DNA of 64,000 bases from Brenneria salicis ATCC 15712 = DSM 30166 (GCF_003315515.1 NZ_QNRY01000001.1:62001-126000); one strand, 5' to 3'; positions 36,456 through 48,182 are shown, counted from the first letter of the stretch. Notes: generated by a model not told the origin, from the letters alone. Made by a program: numbers and translations.

Positions 36456-39038
36456 ATGCAAGAGCAATACCGCCCAGAAGAGATAGAAGCGCACGTCCAG
36501 CTTCACTGGCAAGAGAAGCAGACATTCAAAGTGACCAAAGAACCCGGCAAGGAAAAGTACTACTGCCTTTCCATGCTGCCCTACCCTTCTGGCCGTCTAC
36601 ACATGGGACACGTTCGTAATTATACGATTGGCGACGTGATATCCCGTTATCAGCGCATGCTGGGTAAAAACGTCCTGCAACCGATTGGCTGGGACGCGTT
36701 TGGCCTGCCCGCGGAAGGCGCCGCCGTTAAAAATAACACCGCGCCTGCGCCATGGACCTATTCCAACATTGAATACATGAAAAGCCAGCTAAAACTGCTG
36801 GGTTTTGGCTACGACTGGAGCCGTGAAGTCGCTACCTGTAAGCCGGACTACTATCGTTGGGAACAGTGGTTCTTCACCAAACTGTATGAAAAAGGTCTGG
36901 TTTACAAAAAGACCTCCGCCGTGAACTGGTGTCCGAACGACCAGACCGTGCTGGCGAACGAACAGGTTATTGAAGGTTGCTGCTGGCGTTGCGACACCAA
37001 AGTCGAACGTAAAGAAATCCCCCAATGGTTTATCAAAATCACCGACTATGCCGATCAACTGCTGAACGATCTGGATACGCTGGAAAGCTGGCCTGAGCAG
37101 GTCAAAACCATGCAGCGTAACTGGATTGGCCGTTCTGAAGGGGTGGAAATCACCTTTGACATCGCGGACAGCGAAGAGAAGCTCAGTGTTTATACCACGC
37201 GTCCCGACACTTTCATGGGCGTGACCTATGTCGCCGTTGCCGCCGGTCACCCGTTGGCGCTGCAAGCGGCGGCCACCAATCCGGCGCTGGCTGACTTCAT
37301 TGCCGAATGCCGCAACACCAAAGTCGCCGAAGCGGATATGGCGACGATGGAGAAAAAAGGCATGGCCACCGGCCTGTACGCCATCCATCCGCTTAGCGGA
37401 GAGAAAGTCGCGATCTGGGCGGCAAACTTTGTACTGATGGATTACGGCACCGGCGCGGTGATGGCGGTTCCGGGCCATGACCAGCGCGATTGGGAATTCG
37501 CCAACAAATATAGTCTGCCGATTAAACCGGTTATTCTGAACAGCGATGGCAGCGAACCGGATCTGTCCACCCAGGCGATGACCGAGAAAGGTCGTTTGTT
37601 CAACTCTGGCGAATTTGACGGTCTGAATTTTGACGCCGCCTTTAACGCAATCGCCGACAAGCTGGTTGCATTGGGCATTGGCGAACGTAAGGTCAACTAT
37701 CGCCTGCGTGACTGGGGCGTTTCCCGTCAGCGCTACTGGGGCGCGCCCATCCCGATGGTGACGCTGGAAGACGGCACCGTGGTTCCCACGCCGGAAGATC
37801 AACTGCCGGTGGTGCTGCCGGAAGATGTGGTTATGGATGGGATCACCAGCCCGCTGAAAGCCAATCCAGAATGGGCTAAAACGACGATCAACGGTCAGCC
37901 AGCCTTGCGTGAAACCGATACTTTCGACACCTTTATGGAATCGTCCTGGTACTACGCGCGTTATACCTGTCCGCAGTACGATCAGGGTATGCTGGACCCG
38001 GCGGCGGCGAACTACTGGCTACCTGTCGACCAATATGTCGGCGGCATTGAACATGCCATCATGCACCTGATGTATTTCCGCTTCTTCCACAAGTTGCTGC
38101 GCGATGCCGGTCTGGTGACGTCTGACGAACCTGCCAAACGCCTGTTGTGTCAGGGCATGGTGCTGGCGGATGCATTTTACTATCTGGGCAATAATGGCGA
38201 ACGCATCTGGGTTTCTCCCACTGATGCCACCGTTGAGCGTGATGAAAAAGGCCGCATCGTCAAGGCGACCGACAACGAAGGCCGTGATGTGGTCTACGCC
38301 GGCATGAGCAAAATGTCGAAGTCCAAGAACAACGGTATCGACCCGCAGTTCATGGTGGAAAAATATGGTGCGGATACCGTTCGTCTGTTTATGATGTTCG
38401 CCTCGCCCGCTGAAATGACGCTGGAATGGCAAGAGTCAGGGGTTGAGGGCGCTAACCGCTTCCTGAAACGTGTCTGGAAACAGGCGTTCGATCACTCGGC
38501 GAGAGGAGCGACCCAACCGCTGGACATCACTATTCTGACGGAAGATCAGAAATCGCTGCGTCGCGATCTGCACAAAACCATCGCCAAGGTAACCGATGAC
38601 ATCGGTCGTCGTCAGACCTTTAATACCGCGATTGCCGCCATCATGGAATTGATGAACAAACTCGCCAAAGCGTCACAGGAGAGCGATCAGGATCGCGCGC
38701 TGACGCAGGAAGTCTTGCTGGCGGTCGTGCGTATGCTGTATCCGTTTACGCCGCATGTTTGTTTTGTCTTGTGGCAGGCGCTGCAGGGTGAAGGCGACAT
38801 TGATACGGCGCCGTGGCCGGTGGCGGACGAAGCGGCGATGGTGGAAGATTCCAAATTGGTGGTCGTTCAGGTGAACGGCAAGGTTCGTGGTAAAATCACC
38901 GTTGCGGCTGACGCCAATGAAGATCAGGTTCGTGAACGCGCTGCTCAGGAACCTCTGGTAGCGAAATACCTGGACGGCGTCACTGTACGTAAAGTGATTT
39001 ATGTCCCTGGCAAACTGCTTAACCTGGTTGTGGGTTAA
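36456..39038 (+). CDS. leuS: Leucyl-tRNA synthetase
   Basis: 860 residues as in E. coli. Class I synthetase with HMGH at residues 49-52 and KMSKS at 619-623. The CP1 editing domain (about 220-420) contains TTRPDTFMG and the [15 protein letters not shown] motif with the catalytic Asp for hydrolysis of misacylated tRNA. The anticodon-binding domain and the C-terminal appendage ([12 protein letters not shown]) complete the enzyme. It starts the run leuS-lptE-holA-nadD; lptE follows after 14 bp. Confidence 0.98.
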   Translation: MQEQYRPEEIEAHVQLHWQEKQTFKVTKEPGKEKYYCLSMLPYPSGRLHMGHVRNYTIGDVISRYQRMLGKNVLQPIGWDAFGLPAEGAAVKNNTAPAPWTYSNIEYMKSQLKLLGFGYDWSREVATCKPDYYRWEQWFFTKLYEKGLVYKKTSAVNWCPNDQTVLANEQVIEGCCWRCDTKVERKEIPQWFIKITDYADQLLNDLDTLESWPEQVKTMQRNWIGRSEGVEITFDIADSEEKLSVYTTRPDTFMGVTYVAVAAGHPLALQAAATNPALADFIAECRNTKVAEADMATMEKKGMATGLYAIHPLSGEKVAIWAANFVLMDYGTGAVMAVPGHDQRDWEFANKYSLPIKPVILNSDGSEPDLSTQAMTEKGRLFNSGEFDGLNFDAAFNAIADKLVALGIGERKVNYRLRDWGVSRQRYWGAPIPMVTLEDGTVVPTPEDQLPVVLPEDVVMDGITSPLKANPEWAKTTINGQPALRETDTFDTFMESSWYYARYTCPQYDQGMLDPAAANYWLPVDQYVGGIEHAIMHLMYFRFFHKLLRDAGLVTSDEPAKRLLCQGMVLADAFYYLGNNGERIWVSPTDATVERDEKGRIVKATDNEGRDVVYAGMSKMSKSKNNGIDPQFMVEKYGADTVRLFMMFASPAEMTLEWQESGVEGANRFLKRVWKQAFDHSARGATQPLDITILTEDQKSLRRDLHKTIAKVTDDIGRRQTFNTAIAAIMELMNKLAKASQESDQDRALTQEVLLAVVRMLYPFTPHVCFVLWQALQGEGDIDTAPWPVADEAAMVEDSKLVVVQVNGKVRGKITVAADANEDQVRERAAQEPLVAKYLDGVTVRKVIYVPGKLLNLVVG

Positions 39039-39052
39039 GGCAAGGAGGAACT

Positions 39053-39607
39053 GTGCGACATCGTCTATTCACGTTGTTGCTGGGGTTGGCGGTGTTAATC
39101 ACCGCTGGCTGCGGTTATCACCTGCGCGGTACGACGCAAGTCCCCGCGCAGCTACAAACACTGGTGCTGGACAGCAGTGACCCCTATGGCCCGATGACGC
39201 GTGCGGTGCGTGAACAGCTACGCCTCAGTGACGTCAAAATTGTCGATAATGCGACACGACAGGATATTCCTTCACTACGCATCATGAACGCATCCGAATC
39301 AAAGGATACCGTGTCGATTTTCCAGGACGGCAAAACAGCGGAATACCAGATGGTGTTGACGCTGCGGGCACAGGTACTGATGCCGGGTGATGATATTTAT
39401 CCGCTCAGCGTAACGGTGTACCGCACCTTCTTTGACAACCCGCTGACCGCGCTGGCCAAAGATGCCGAGCAGGATATTATACGTCAGGAAATGCGAACTC
39501 AGGCGGCCCAGCAACTGGTGCGTAAATTACTGACCATCAACGGCGGTCAGAACGTCAAAGACAGCCAGCCGCAGACGGCTTCAGCCCCCACTTCCGATCG
39601 TTCATGA
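39053..39607 (+). CDS. lptE: LPS-assembly lipoprotein LptE
   Basis: 184 residues, slightly shorter than E. coli LptE (193). It plugs the LptD barrel and helps insert lipopolysaccharide in the outer membrane. The signal peptide ends with lipobox LITAGC, giving Cys20 as the lipidated residue; [11 protein letters not shown] follows as in the family. The start is GTG at 39053, with AAGGAGG six bases upstream. Its stop overlaps the holA start (ATGA). Confidence 0.96.
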   Translation: MRHRLFTLLLGLAVLITAGCGYHLRGTTQVPAQLQTLVLDSSDPYGPMTRAVREQLRLSDVKIVDNATRQDIPSLRIMNASESKDTVSIFQDGKTAEYQMVLTLRAQVLMPGDDIYPLSVTVYRTFFDNPLTALAKDAEQDIIRQEMRTQAAQQLVRKLLTINGGQNVKDSQPQTASAPTSDRS

Positions 39608-40629
39608 TTCGGCTCTACCCGGAACAACTCGCCGCGCAACTCCATGAGGGGCTGCGCGCCGGTTATCTGATCTTCGGTACGGAACCGCTTCTTCTGCAAG
39701 AGAGTCTGGATAGTATCCGACGTGCCGCGCAGCAACAGGCATTCAGCGAACATTTCAGCTTTTCTCTGGATAACCACACCGACTGGGACGCCATTTTCAG
39801 CACCTGTCAGGCGCTCAGCCTGTTCGCATCCCGTCAGACACTGCTATTGATCCTGCCGGAGAACGGGCCGAATGTCGTCATGGCTGAAAACCTGATCAAG
39901 CTGTCTGCGTTATTGCACCCGGATATTCTACTGATGCTGCGTGGTCACAAGCTGACCAAAGCGCAAGAGAACAGCGCCTGGTTCAAAGCGTTGGCGAAAG
40001 ACAGCGTGTACGTCAACTGTCTGACGCCTGAACAGGCCCAGCTTCCCCGCTGGGTGGCGCAGCGCGCCAAATCCATGAAGCTGACGTTGGATGACGCGGC
40101 AAGTCAGTTGATTTGTTACTGCTATGAAGGCAATCTGCTGGCTTTATCGCAAGCGCTGGAGCGCCTGGCCTTACTTTATCCCGATGGTAAGCTCACCCTG
40201 CCGCGCGTGGAAGAGGCGGTCAGCGACGCCGCTCATTTTACTCCTTTCCACTGGCTGGATGCGATGCTGGCGGGGAAAGGCAAACGCGCCCTGCACATAT
40301 TGCAGCAACTCCGCCAGGAAGATTGCGAGCCGGTGATCCTGTTACGGACCTTGCAGCGTGAACTGCTGTTGTTGTTGACGCTGAAACGGCAAATGGCGAA
40401 AACGCCGTTGCGCGGCTTATTCGACCAGCATAAGGTTTGGCAGAATCGTCGCGACCTGTTGACTCAGGCGCTTCAGCGATTGACGCCGTTACAATTACAG
40501 CAGGCCATTCACTTGCTGGCGCAACTGGAAATAACGTTGAAGCAGAATTATGGTCAGTCCGTGTGGGCCGAGTTGGAAACGCTGGCTATGATATTATGCG
40601 GCAAAACCTTGCCGGAAAGTCTGATGTGA
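39604..40629 (+). CDS. holA: DNA polymerase III subunit delta
   Basis: 341 residues, against 343 in E. coli HolA. It is the clamp-loader subunit that opens the beta clamp. The N-terminus [20 protein letters not shown] and the [13 protein letters not shown] segment are diagnostic. The start overlaps the lptE stop by 4 bp, and its stop overlaps the nadD ATG by one base, so lptE-holA-nadD are translationally coupled. Confidence 0.96.
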   Translation: MIRLYPEQLAAQLHEGLRAGYLIFGTEPLLLQESLDSIRRAAQQQAFSEHFSFSLDNHTDWDAIFSTCQALSLFASRQTLLLILPENGPNVVMAENLIKLSALLHPDILLMLRGHKLTKAQENSAWFKALAKDSVYVNCLTPEQAQLPRWVAQRAKSMKLTLDDAASQLICYCYEGNLLALSQALERLALLYPDGKLTLPRVEEAVSDAAHFTPFHWLDAMLAGKGKRALHILQQLRQEDCEPVILLRTLQRELLLLLTLKRQMAKTPLRGLFDQHKVWQNRRDLLTQALQRLTPLQLQQAIHLLAQLEITLKQNYGQSVWAELETLAMILCGKTLPESLM

Positions 40630-41285
40630 TGAAACAAGCCGCGCCCGCTCCGCTGACCGCATTTTTTGGCGGCACCTTCGATCCGATTCACTACGGACAC
40701 CTGAAGCCCGTCACCGCGCTGGCGAAAATCGCCGGATTAAACCAGATCGTGTTACTTCCCAACAATGTTCCGCCTCATCGTCCGCAGCCTGAAGCCAGTC
40801 CGTGGCAACGGCTGCGGATGGCGCAGCTGGTGGCGGAAAACGACACGCTGTTTACCGTCGATGACCGCGAATTACAACGCCAGAAACCGTCCTATACCAT
40901 TGATACGCTGGAAACGCTGCGTCGCGAGAAAGGGGCTGATACCCCGTTGGCGTTTATTATTGGGCAGGATTCCCTGCTGACATTGCATCAATGGCACCGC
41001 TGGCAAGACCTGCTCAGCGTTTGTCATCTGCTGGTCTGCGCCCGTCCCGGCTATCGCTCGACGTTGTCCACGCCCGAACTTCAACAATGGCTGGAATCCC
41101 ATCGCACCACAGATCCGCAATCACTGCATCAGCAAACGCACGGACGGATCTTTTTGGCCGATACGACATTGGTGACTATTTCAGCCACGTCAATACGTCA
41201 ACGGCGTCAAGCCGGTCTTGATTGTCACGACTGGTTACCGCCCGCGGTACTGAATTATATCAATGAGCACGGGCTGTACCGGTAA
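40629..41285 (+). CDS. nadD: Nicotinate-nucleotide adenylyltransferase
   Basis: 218 residues, near the 213 of E. coli NadD. It makes deamido-NAD from nicotinate mononucleotide and ATP. The nucleotidyltransferase motif [13 protein letters not shown] includes the (H/T)xGH site, and the second motif [10 protein letters not shown] lies near the C-terminus. The ATG at 40629 overlaps the holA TGA; the long upstream extension to 40437 runs inside holA and is rejected. In K-12 cobC (phpB) follows; here rsfS follows directly after 203 bp. Confidence 0.96.
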   Translation: MKQAAPAPLTAFFGGTFDPIHYGHLKPVTALAKIAGLNQIVLLPNNVPPHRPQPEASPWQRLRMAQLVAENDTLFTVDDRELQRQKPSYTIDTLETLRREKGADTPLAFIIGQDSLLTLHQWHRWQDLLSVCHLLVCARPGYRSTLSTPELQQWLESHRTTDPQSLHQQTHGRIFLADTTLVTISATSIRQRRQAGLDCHDWLPPAVLNYINEHGLYR

Positions 41286-41488
41286 ACGACGCAGGCGCCG
41301 CCATTCCGTTTCTCTCTCAGCGCTTTATACCACTCACCGGCGGCGCGTGGTATACTCCGCCGCTGGTTTCAATCACAGGGAAAAACCGATAATCCGTTGC
41401 GATCCGGCAGCCAAAAACGGTCTTTCCATACTATTTCAGCGCCATAAACCATCCATCGCTATCGGATGCCGGCAACCAGGGGGAACCT

Positions 41489-41806
41489 TTGCAAGGTCAA
41501 GCACTCCAAGAATTCGTCATTGACAAGATAGATGATTTAAAAGGTCAGGATATCGTAACCTTGAATGTACAGGGTAAGTCCAGCATCACCGACTATATGG
41601 TTATCTGCACCGGCACCTCCACCCGCCACGTCGCCTCCATTGCCGATCACGTGGTTCAGTCTTCGCGGGCCGCCGGATTGATTCCATTTGGCGTGGAAGG
41701 CGAGAATATTTCCGACTGGGTGGTTGTCGATCTGGGCGATGTGATTGTACATGTGATGCAAGAGGAAAGCCGCCAGTTATACGAACTGGAAAAATTGTGG
41801 GGCTAG
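41489..41806 (+). CDS. rsfS: Ribosomal silencing factor RsfS
   Basis: 105 residues as in E. coli. It binds uL14 and blocks joining of 50S and 30S subunits in starvation. The conserved run [22 protein letters not shown] and [18 protein letters not shown] are visible. The start is TTG at 41489 with AGGGGGA four bases upstream; the product begins [12 protein letters not shown], as in the family. It is followed by rlmH after 1 bp. Confidence 0.96.
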   Translation: MQGQALQEFVIDKIDDLKGQDIVTLNVQGKSSITDYMVICTGTSTRHVASIADHVVQSSRAAGLIPFGVEGENISDWVVVDLGDVIVHVMQEESRQLYELEKLWG

Positions 41807-41807
41807 C

Positions 41808-42278
41808 ATGAGACTGCAACTGGTTGCCGTCGGCACTAAAATGCCTGACTGGGTACAAACCGGTTTTATGGATTATCTGCGCCGCTTCCCCAAGGATATG
41901 CCGTTCGAACTCGTTGAGATCCCAGCCGGTAAACGGGGCAAAAATGCCGATATCAAGCGCATTCTTGAGCGGGAAGGCGATCAAATGTTGGCGGCTGTGG
42001 GTAAAGGTAATCGGATAGTGACGCTGGATATTCCCGGCACGCCGTGGGAAACCCCGCAGTTGGCGCAGCAACTGGAACGCTGGAAACAGGATGGACGCGA
42101 CGTCAGCCTGCTGATCGGCGGCCCGGAAGGACTCGCACCGGAATGTAAAGCCGCCGCCGAGCAAAGCTGGTCGCTTTCGCCGTTGACGCTGCCTCATCCA
42201 CTGGTGCGTGTGCTGGTCGCAGAAAGCCTGTATCGGGCCTGGAGTATTACCACTAACCATCCTTACCATCGGGAGTAA
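41808..42278 (+). CDS. rlmH: 23S rRNA pseudouridine-1915 N3-methyltransferase RlmH
   Basis: 156 residues, the standard size (155 in E. coli). This SPOUT methyltransferase modifies pseudouridine 1915 in helix 69 of 23S rRNA. The knot region [14 protein letters not shown] and the C-terminal [24 protein letters not shown] are typical. It starts one base after the rsfS stop; the pair is usually co-transcribed with mrdA-mrdB downstream. Confidence 0.97.
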   Translation: MRLQLVAVGTKMPDWVQTGFMDYLRRFPKDMPFELVEIPAGKRGKNADIKRILEREGDQMLAAVGKGNRIVTLDIPGTPWETPQLAQQLERWKQDGRDVSLLIGGPEGLAPECKAAAEQSWSLSPLTLPHPLVRVLVAESLYRAWSITTNHPYHRE

Positions 42279-42313
42279 GGCGATACGATGAAACACGTGA
42301 AATAAACCGCTGG

Positions 42314-44218
42314 ATGAAAATAGAACGTAAACCCTTTCGTGATTATACGGCTGAGTCGGCCCTGTTCGTGCGGCGCGCTTTAGTGGCGTTTCTGGGCATT
42401 TTGCTGCTCAGCAGTGTGTTGATCGCCAATCTTTATCATCTACAGGTTTTACGTGTCGATGACTATCGTACTCGCTCCAATGAAAACCGCATCAAGCTGG
42501 TTCCCATCGCGCCCAGCCGCGGCATTATCTATGATCGCAACGGCATTCCGCTGGCGCTGAACCGGACCATCTACCAGTTGGAACTGGTGCCGGAAAAGGT
42601 GGAAAACCTGCAAGCTACGCTGGATGCGCTGAAACCCATTATCGATTTAACCGACGACGATCTGGAAAGCTTCGAAAAAGAGCGCAAGCGTTCCCGCCGC
42701 TTCACCTCCATTCCGGTCAAAACCGGGTTAAGCGATTTTCAAGTCGCCCGCTTCGCCGTCAACCAATACCGTTTCCCCGGCGTTGAAGTCAAAGGCTACC
42801 AGCGGCGCTATTATCCCTATGGTTCCGCGCTCACCCACGTCATCGGCTATGTTTCCAAAATCAACGACAAAGATATTGAACGGCTGGGCAAAGAGGAAAA
42901 ACTTGCGGATTATGCGGCGACGCATGATATCGGCAAGCTGGGCATCGAGCGTCATTACGAGGATTTACTGCACGGAAAACCCGGTTATGAGGAAGTCGAA
43001 GTCAACAACCGTGGCCGGGTTATCCGTCAGTTGCACGAACAGCCGCCGCAAGCCGGAAAAGATATCTACCTGACGCTGGATCTCGGCCTGCAAATATACA
43101 TTGAGAAACTGCTGGCAGGCAGCCGCGCCGCCGTTATCGTCACCGATCCGCGCGACGGGGGGATTCTGGCGATGGTTTCCACGCCCAGCTATGATCCCAA
43201 CCTGTTCGTCGAGGGGATCTCAAGCAAAGACTATAATCAGTTACGCAACGATCCCAATCGTCCGCTGATCAATCGGGCGACGCAGGGCGTTTATCCGCCT
43301 GCTTCAACGGTGAAACCCTATATTGCGGTTTCCGCGCTGACGGCCGGGGTGATCACCACCAACACCACGCTGTTCGATCCCGGCTGGTGGCAGTTGCCGG
43401 GTTCAGAAAAACGCTTTCGCGACTGGAAAAAATGGGGGCATGGCCGCCTTAACCTGACCAAGTCGCTGGAAGAATCCGCGGATACGTTTTTCTATCAGGT
43501 TGCTTATGATATGGGGATTGATCGTCTGGCCGAGTGGATGCAAAGATTTGGCTATGGTGCCAAAACCGGCATCGATATTTCCGAAGAAAGCGCAGGCAAT
43601 ATGCCGACGCGGGAATGGAAACAGCGCCGTTTCAAAAAACCCTGGTATCAGGGGGATACGATCCCGGTGGGGATCGGCCAGGGATATTGGACGGCAACGC
43701 CGATCCAGATGAATAAAGCGCTGACCACACTGATTAATGACGGACAGATCAAAACGCCTCACCTGCTCTACAGCACCAGAGAGAATGGCGTAATTGTGCC
43801 GTTCCGTCAGGCAGAGCATCAACAAATTGGCGATATTCACTCTGGTTACTGGGAGGTCGCGAAAGACGGCATGTACGGCGTCGCCAATCGTCCCAATGGC
43901 ACCGCGCGTAAAAGTTTTGAAGACGCGCCTTATAAAATCGCCGCCAAATCCGGTACGGCGCAGGTTTTCGGCCTGAAAGAGAACGAAACCTATAATGCGC
44001 AAAAAATTTCGGAACACCTGCGCGACCATAAACTGATGGTCGCCTTCGCGCCCTACAGCGATCCCAAGGTCGCGGTATCGATTATTCTGGAAAACGGCGG
44101 CGCAGGCCCTACGGTGGGTACGATTACCCGACAGATCCTGGATCACATTCTGTTAGGTGACAACACGACTGACTTACCGAGCGAGCCTCCTGCGCCGCCG
44201 GGTATTGAGAGCGAGTAA
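42314..44218 (+). CDS. mrdA: Penicillin-binding protein 2 (peptidoglycan D,D-transpeptidase)
   Basis: 634 residues, against 633 in E. coli. It cross-links peptidoglycan in the elongasome and pairs with RodA. One membrane anchor at about 22-42 precedes the pedestal domain; the transpeptidase has the nucleophile Ser331 (PASTVKPY), the SADTFFYQ motif (SxN equivalent) and KSGTAQ. Downstream by 9 bp is mrdB. Confidence 0.98.
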   Translation: MKIERKPFRDYTAESALFVRRALVAFLGILLLSSVLIANLYHLQVLRVDDYRTRSNENRIKLVPIAPSRGIIYDRNGIPLALNRTIYQLELVPEKVENLQATLDALKPIIDLTDDDLESFEKERKRSRRFTSIPVKTGLSDFQVARFAVNQYRFPGVEVKGYQRRYYPYGSALTHVIGYVSKINDKDIERLGKEEKLADYAATHDIGKLGIERHYEDLLHGKPGYEEVEVNNRGRVIRQLHEQPPQAGKDIYLTLDLGLQIYIEKLLAGSRAAVIVTDPRDGGILAMVSTPSYDPNLFVEGISSKDYNQLRNDPNRPLINRATQGVYPPASTVKPYIAVSALTAGVITTNTTLFDPGWWQLPGSEKRFRDWKKWGHGRLNLTKSLEESADTFFYQVAYDMGIDRLAEWMQRFGYGAKTGIDISEESAGNMPTREWKQRRFKKPWYQGDTIPVGIGQGYWTATPIQMNKALTTLINDGQIKTPHLLYSTRENGVIVPFRQAEHQQIGDIHSGYWEVAKDGMYGVANRPNGTARKSFEDAPYKIAAKSGTAQVFGLKENETYNAQKISEHLRDHKLMVAFAPYSDPKVAVSIILENGGAGPTVGTITRQILDHILLGDNTTDLPSEPPAPPGIESE

Positions 44219-44227
44219 CAGACATTC

Positions 44228-45340
44228 ATGACCGATAGCCCACAAAAAGGTACGATCTGGACTAAGATCCATATCGATTTCCCCTTCCTGATCTGCATCC
44301 TGGCGTTGCTGGGCTACAGCCTGTTCGTCATGTGGAGCGCCAGCGGACAAGATGTGGGCATGATGGAACGCAAGATCGTGCAGATCGTGCTGGGACTGGT
44401 TGTCATGATCGTCATGGCGCAAATTCCACCGCGGGTGTATGAAGGTTGGGCGCCGTATCTTTATGTGTTTTGTGTTCTACTGCTCCTGATGGTCGATATC
44501 TTCGGGCAAATCAGTAAAGGGGCGCAACGCTGGCTGGATCTGGGTTTTGTCCGTTTTCAACCATCGGAGATCGCAAAAATCGCCGTGCCGTTGATGGTGG
44601 CGCGGTTTATCAACCGCGATATGTGCCCACCTTCTCTCAAGAATACCGGTATCGCGCTGGTGCTGATTTTCACGCCCACATTGTTGGTGGCCGCCCAGCC
44701 GGATCTTGGCACCTCAATCCTGATCGCCGCGTCCGGGCTGTTCGTGCTGTTTCTGGCGGGCATGAGTTGGCGGTTGATTGGTATCGCCGTACTGCTGCTG
44801 GCGGCATTTATCCCCATATTGTGGTTCTTCCTGATGCATGATTACCAGCGATCGCGCGTTATGATGCTGCTCGATCCCGAAAGCGATCCGCTCGGCGCCG
44901 GTTATCATATTATTCAGTCGAAGATTGCGATTGGCTCTGGCGGTCTGTCTGGCAAAGGCTGGCTACAGGGAACGCAATCTCAGCTAGAATTCTTACCGGA
45001 ACGTCATACCGATTTTATCTTTGCGGTACTGGCGGAAGAACTGGGATTGATTGGCGTGTTGATTTTGCTCGCCATGTACCTGTTCGTCATTATGCGTGGA
45101 CTGGTTATCGCCGCTAACGCGCAGACCTCATTCGGACGGGTGATGGTTGGCGGCCTGATGCTAATTTTATTTGTCTACGTTTTCGTCAATATCGGGATGG
45201 TCAGTGGTATTCTGCCGGTCGTTGGCGTACCTCTGCCGTTGGTCAGTTACGGCGGTTCGGCGCTTATCGTTCTCATGGCGGGATTTGGTATCGTGATGTC
45301 GATACATACTCACCGCAAGATGCTATCCAAAAACTTATAA
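44228..45340 (+). CDS. mrdB: Peptidoglycan glycosyltransferase RodA
   Basis: 370 residues as in E. coli MrdB/RodA. A SEDS-family polytopic protein (ten membrane segments) that polymerises lipid II during elongation. Family signatures are [34 protein letters not shown] and [22 protein letters not shown]-like at the C-terminal side. It lies in the operon mrdA-mrdB-rlpA. Confidence 0.97.
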   Translation: MTDSPQKGTIWTKIHIDFPFLICILALLGYSLFVMWSASGQDVGMMERKIVQIVLGLVVMIVMAQIPPRVYEGWAPYLYVFCVLLLLMVDIFGQISKGAQRWLDLGFVRFQPSEIAKIAVPLMVARFINRDMCPPSLKNTGIALVLIFTPTLLVAAQPDLGTSILIAASGLFVLFLAGMSWRLIGIAVLLLAAFIPILWFFLMHDYQRSRVMMLLDPESDPLGAGYHIIQSKIAIGSGGLSGKGWLQGTQSQLEFLPERHTDFIFAVLAEELGLIGVLILLAMYLFVIMRGLVIAANAQTSFGRVMVGGLMLILFVYVFVNIGMVSGILPVVGVPLPLVSYGGSALIVLMAGFGIVMSIHTHRKMLSKNL

Positions 45341-45354
45341 CTCCGAGGTGAGCA

Positions 45355-46407
45355 ATGCGTAAGGATTGGCTTTGGATTGGCGCCATGAGTCTGGCGCTTT
45401 CCGCGTGTAGCGTCACGGAACAACAACCGGCCCCGCCGGTTAGCTCCGTTTACGGCGGCCCTGTGGAAAAGATTGGCGGCGTTGAACCGCGTTATGAACC
45501 CTATAATCAGGGCACCTTGCAGGACTACAGACTCAAAGGCAAAACGTATAAGATTGTCCAGAATCCGCAAAACTTCAGTGAAACCGGACTGGCGACCTGG
45601 TATGGCGAAGAAGCCAGCGGCAATCGGACCGCGATTGGCGAAGTGTTTGATCCAAACGCGTTGACCGCGGCACATCCAACGCTGCCGATCCCCAGTTATG
45701 TCCGTGTCACCAACCTGAGCAATGGCCGCCGTCTGGTGGTCAGAGTAAATGATCGCGGCCCTTATACGCCGGGCAGAATCATCGATCTGTCCAAAGCGGC
45801 GGGCGATCGGTTGAATATCTCCAACAACACCAAGGTCAAAGTCGATTTTATCCACGTTGCGCCTGACGGCACGCTGTCCGGCCCCGGCGCCATTGGCACC
45901 AGCGTCGCCAAACAAAGCTTTGCGCTCCCTGATCGTCCCAACTTTGGGTCCAGCGGACTCGGCACGCCAATCACAGAAAGTCAGCCCGCGACACAGATGA
46001 CGCAATCGGTCAGCAATAACACGCCGGAAAACACGACGCCAGACAACACCTTATCGCCTTCCGGCGGCTTCCTGGGCGCGCAGTCCGCTTTACCCGCCGG
46101 AATTATCGAAACCACGCCGACGACGCCATCGCCCACGGCAGCGGCCCCGACGAGCCCGCCATCAGACACAGGTGGCGGCTATGTTGTTCAGGTAGGCGCG
46201 TTGAGCGATGAGCAACGGGCGCAGACCTGGTTGCGTAGTCTGAGTGAACGTTTCAAGGTAACGGGGAAAGTGAGCGCCAACGGCGGGCTTTATCGCATTC
46301 AATTGGGGCCATTCCAAAATCGCCAGCAAGCGACTGAACTTCAACAACGTTTATCAGTCGAAGCTCAGCAGCAATCCTTTATCACTGCCGCACCCGATAC
46401 ACTTTAG
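45355..46407 (+). CDS. rlpA: Septal-ring lytic transglycosylase RlpA
   Basis: 350 residues, similar to E. coli RlpA (362). The lipobox is LSAC with Cys18. The double-psi beta-barrel domain at about residues 80-165 contains GLATWYGEEASGNRTA and RVNDRGPYTPGRIIDLS, with the family's catalytic Asp in VNDRGP. A low-complexity Thr/Pro/Ser linker (about 180-270) leads to a C-terminal SPOR domain (about 272-345) that binds denuded glycan at the septum. It lies 14 bp after mrdB. Confidence 0.95.
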   Translation: MRKDWLWIGAMSLALSACSVTEQQPAPPVSSVYGGPVEKIGGVEPRYEPYNQGTLQDYRLKGKTYKIVQNPQNFSETGLATWYGEEASGNRTAIGEVFDPNALTAAHPTLPIPSYVRVTNLSNGRRLVVRVNDRGPYTPGRIIDLSKAAGDRLNISNNTKVKVDFIHVAPDGTLSGPGAIGTSVAKQSFALPDRPNFGSSGLGTPITESQPATQMTQSVSNNTPENTTPDNTLSPSGGFLGAQSALPAGIIETTPTTPSPTAAAPTSPPSDTGGGYVVQVGALSDEQRAQTWLRSLSERFKVTGKVSANGGLYRIQLGPFQNRQQATELQQRLSVEAQQQSFITAAPDTL

Positions 46408-46465
46408 CAAGCGCCTGAACCGCATGCCAAACCAGGCGGCAAGGCTCGTCGCCACCGATATTTAC

Positions 46466-46503
46466 GCGCGGGAGCGGGTTGAGATCACATCCCGCGCCTT
46501 TCG
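46466..46503 (+). terminator. Candidate terminator after rlpA
   Basis: GCGCGGGA and TCCCGCGC pair over a 16-nt loop and are followed by CTTTCGC, about 58 bp after the rlpA stop. The stem is strong but the tail is short. Confidence 0.5.
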
Positions 46504-46601
46504 CAAAATCGCGTAACGTAATGTCTGATGCCTGCCTATTTCGCATCTGCTATAGTGTGGCTCGTTTTTAACTTATACCCACGGATGTTGTTGTTCCAAT
46601 C

Positions 46602-47813
46602 ATGAATACTGTAAACACGTCTCGTTTTACTAAACGTTCTGCGCTTGGCATTCTGCTCGCCATAAGTGCATCTTCTTTTGCTTATGCCGATGATTTCAAT
46701 CTGAAAACGATGATCCCCGGCGTACCGCAAATCGATGCGGAATCCTATATCCTGATTGATTACAACTCCGGGAAAGTGCTGGCGGAAATGAATGCCGACG
46801 CGCGTCGCGATCCGGCCAGCCTGACCAAAATGATGACCAGCTATGTTATCGGCCAGGCGATAAAGTCAGGAAAGATCACCCCGAACGATATCGTTACCAT
46901 CGGTAAAGATGCCTGGGCCACCGGCAACCCGGTTTTCCAGGGTTCTTCACTGATGTTTTTGAAACCGGGGGATCGCGTGCCGGTTTCCCAACTGAACCGC
47001 GGCATTATCCTGCAATCAGGTAACGACGCTTGCGTTGCCATGGCCGACTATGTCGCCGGCAGTCAGGATGCATTCGTTAATCTGATGAATGGTTACGTGA
47101 AAGCGCTTGGTCTGAAAAACACCAATTTTGAAACCGTACACGGTCTTGATGCGCCAGGTCAATTCAGTTCAGCCCGCGATATGGCGCTGATCGGTCAGGC
47201 GCTCATCCGCGATGTGCCGGATGAATACGCCACCTATAAAGAGAAAGAATTCACCTTTAATAATATCCGTCAGACTAACCGCAACGGCTTGCTGTGGGAT
47301 AGCAGTCTGAACGTGGACGGCATCAAAACCGGTCATACTGCGGCCGCAGGCTACAATCTGGTGGCTTCCGCCACGGAAGGCCAGATGCGTCTGATCTCAA
47401 CGGTGATGGGGGGACGCACCTTCAAAGGCCGTGAAGCGGAAAGCAAAAAATTGCTGACCTGGGGCTTCCGTTTCTTTGAAACCGTCGCGCCGCTGAAAAC
47501 CGGTAAAGAGTTCGCCTCCGAACCAGTCTGGTTCGGCGACAATGACCGGGTGGCGCTGGGCGTTGAAAAAGATGTTTATCTGACCATTCCACGTGGACGG
47601 ATGAAAGATCTGAAAGCCAGCTATGTGCTGGATAATACGGAACTGCATGCGCCGCTGGCTAAAAATCAGGTCGTTGGTTCAATCAACTTCCAACTGGATG
47701 GTAAAACCATTGATCAGCGTCCGTTGGTTGTTATGAACGAAGTGAAAGAAGGCGGCCTCTTCAGCCGCATGATCGACTACATCAAACTGATGTTTCATCA
47801 CTGGTTCGGTTAA
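46602..47813 (+). CDS. dacA: D-alanyl-D-alanine carboxypeptidase DacA (PBP5)
   Basis: 403 residues as in E. coli. The signal peptide is cut after AYA (about residue 29). The active-site tetrad is SLTK with Ser73, followed by the SGN motif ([11 protein letters not shown]) and KTG ([12 protein letters not shown]). The C-terminal beta domain ends with an amphipathic anchor helix ([16 protein letters not shown]) that holds PBP5 to the inner membrane. It trims the fifth D-Ala from muropeptides. Confidence 0.98.
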   Translation: MNTVNTSRFTKRSALGILLAISASSFAYADDFNLKTMIPGVPQIDAESYILIDYNSGKVLAEMNADARRDPASLTKMMTSYVIGQAIKSGKITPNDIVTIGKDAWATGNPVFQGSSLMFLKPGDRVPVSQLNRGIILQSGNDACVAMADYVAGSQDAFVNLMNGYVKALGLKNTNFETVHGLDAPGQFSSARDMALIGQALIRDVPDEYATYKEKEFTFNNIRQTNRNGLLWDSSLNVDGIKTGHTAAAGYNLVASATEGQMRLISTVMGGRTFKGREAESKKLLTWGFRFFETVAPLKTGKEFASEPVWFGDNDRVALGVEKDVYLTIPRGRMKDLKASYVLDNTELHAPLAKNQVVGSINFQLDGKTIDQRPLVVMNEVKEGGLFSRMIDYIKLMFHHWFG

Positions 47814-47842
47814 CCCCTCTTGCAAGGGGACAAATTGTCCCC
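47814..47842 (+). other. Overlapping, mutually exclusive hairpins after dacA
   Basis: Directly after the dacA stop, CCCCT at 47814-47818 can pair with AGGGG at 47825-47829, while the same GGGG plus AC can pair with GTCCCC at 47837-47842. Only one hairpin can form at a time. No T-run follows. Confidence 0.45.
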
Positions 47843-47860
47843 ATATAAATGTTGTCGCTT

Positions 47861-47889
47861 ACTCCCGCTCTTAGCGGGAGTTATAATTT
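47861..47889 (+). terminator. Terminator between dacA and ybeD
   Basis: A perfect 9-bp stem (ACTCCCGCT / AGCGGGAGT) with a CTT loop is followed by TATAATTTA. The tail is A/T mixed, so termination may be partial; the same TATAATTTATAC stretch could include a -10 box for ybeD. Confidence 0.6.
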
Positions 47890-47918
47890 ATACACTTGCA
47901 ACACACTCTGGAGCGCAG

Positions 47919-48182
47919 ATGAAAACCAAATTAAACGAACTGCTTGAATTTCCCTGCCCTTTTACTTACAAAGTGATGGGATTGGCGAAACCAGAGTTGG
48001 TCGATCAGGTCGTTGAAGTGGTGCAGCGTCATGCGCCCGGCGACTACACGCCACTAGTCAAACCCAGCAGCAAAGGGAACTACCACTCGGTTTCCATCAC
48101 CATCACGGCAACGCATATTGAGCAGGTGGAAACGCTGTATGAAGAACTGGGCAGCATCGAAATTGTTCGGATGGTGCTGTAA
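47919..48182 (+). CDS. ybeD: DUF493 protein YbeD
   Basis: 87 residues as in E. coli YbeD, which has an ACT-like alpha/beta fold and an unknown, possibly lipoate- or amino-acid-related role. [21 protein letters not shown] is the family start; the frame upstream to 47820 is not supported. CTGGAG lies five bases before the ATG. It sits before lipB as in K-12. Confidence 0.93.
   Translation: MKTKLNELLEFPCPFTYKVMGLAKPELVDQVVEVVQRHAPGDYTPLVKPSSKGNYHSVSITITATHIEQVETLYEELGSIEIVRMVL

Noticed and set aside
36789-37802. 337-residue minus-strand frame inside leuS
   Set aside because: It is antisense to the CP1 region of leuS and has no recognisable domain.
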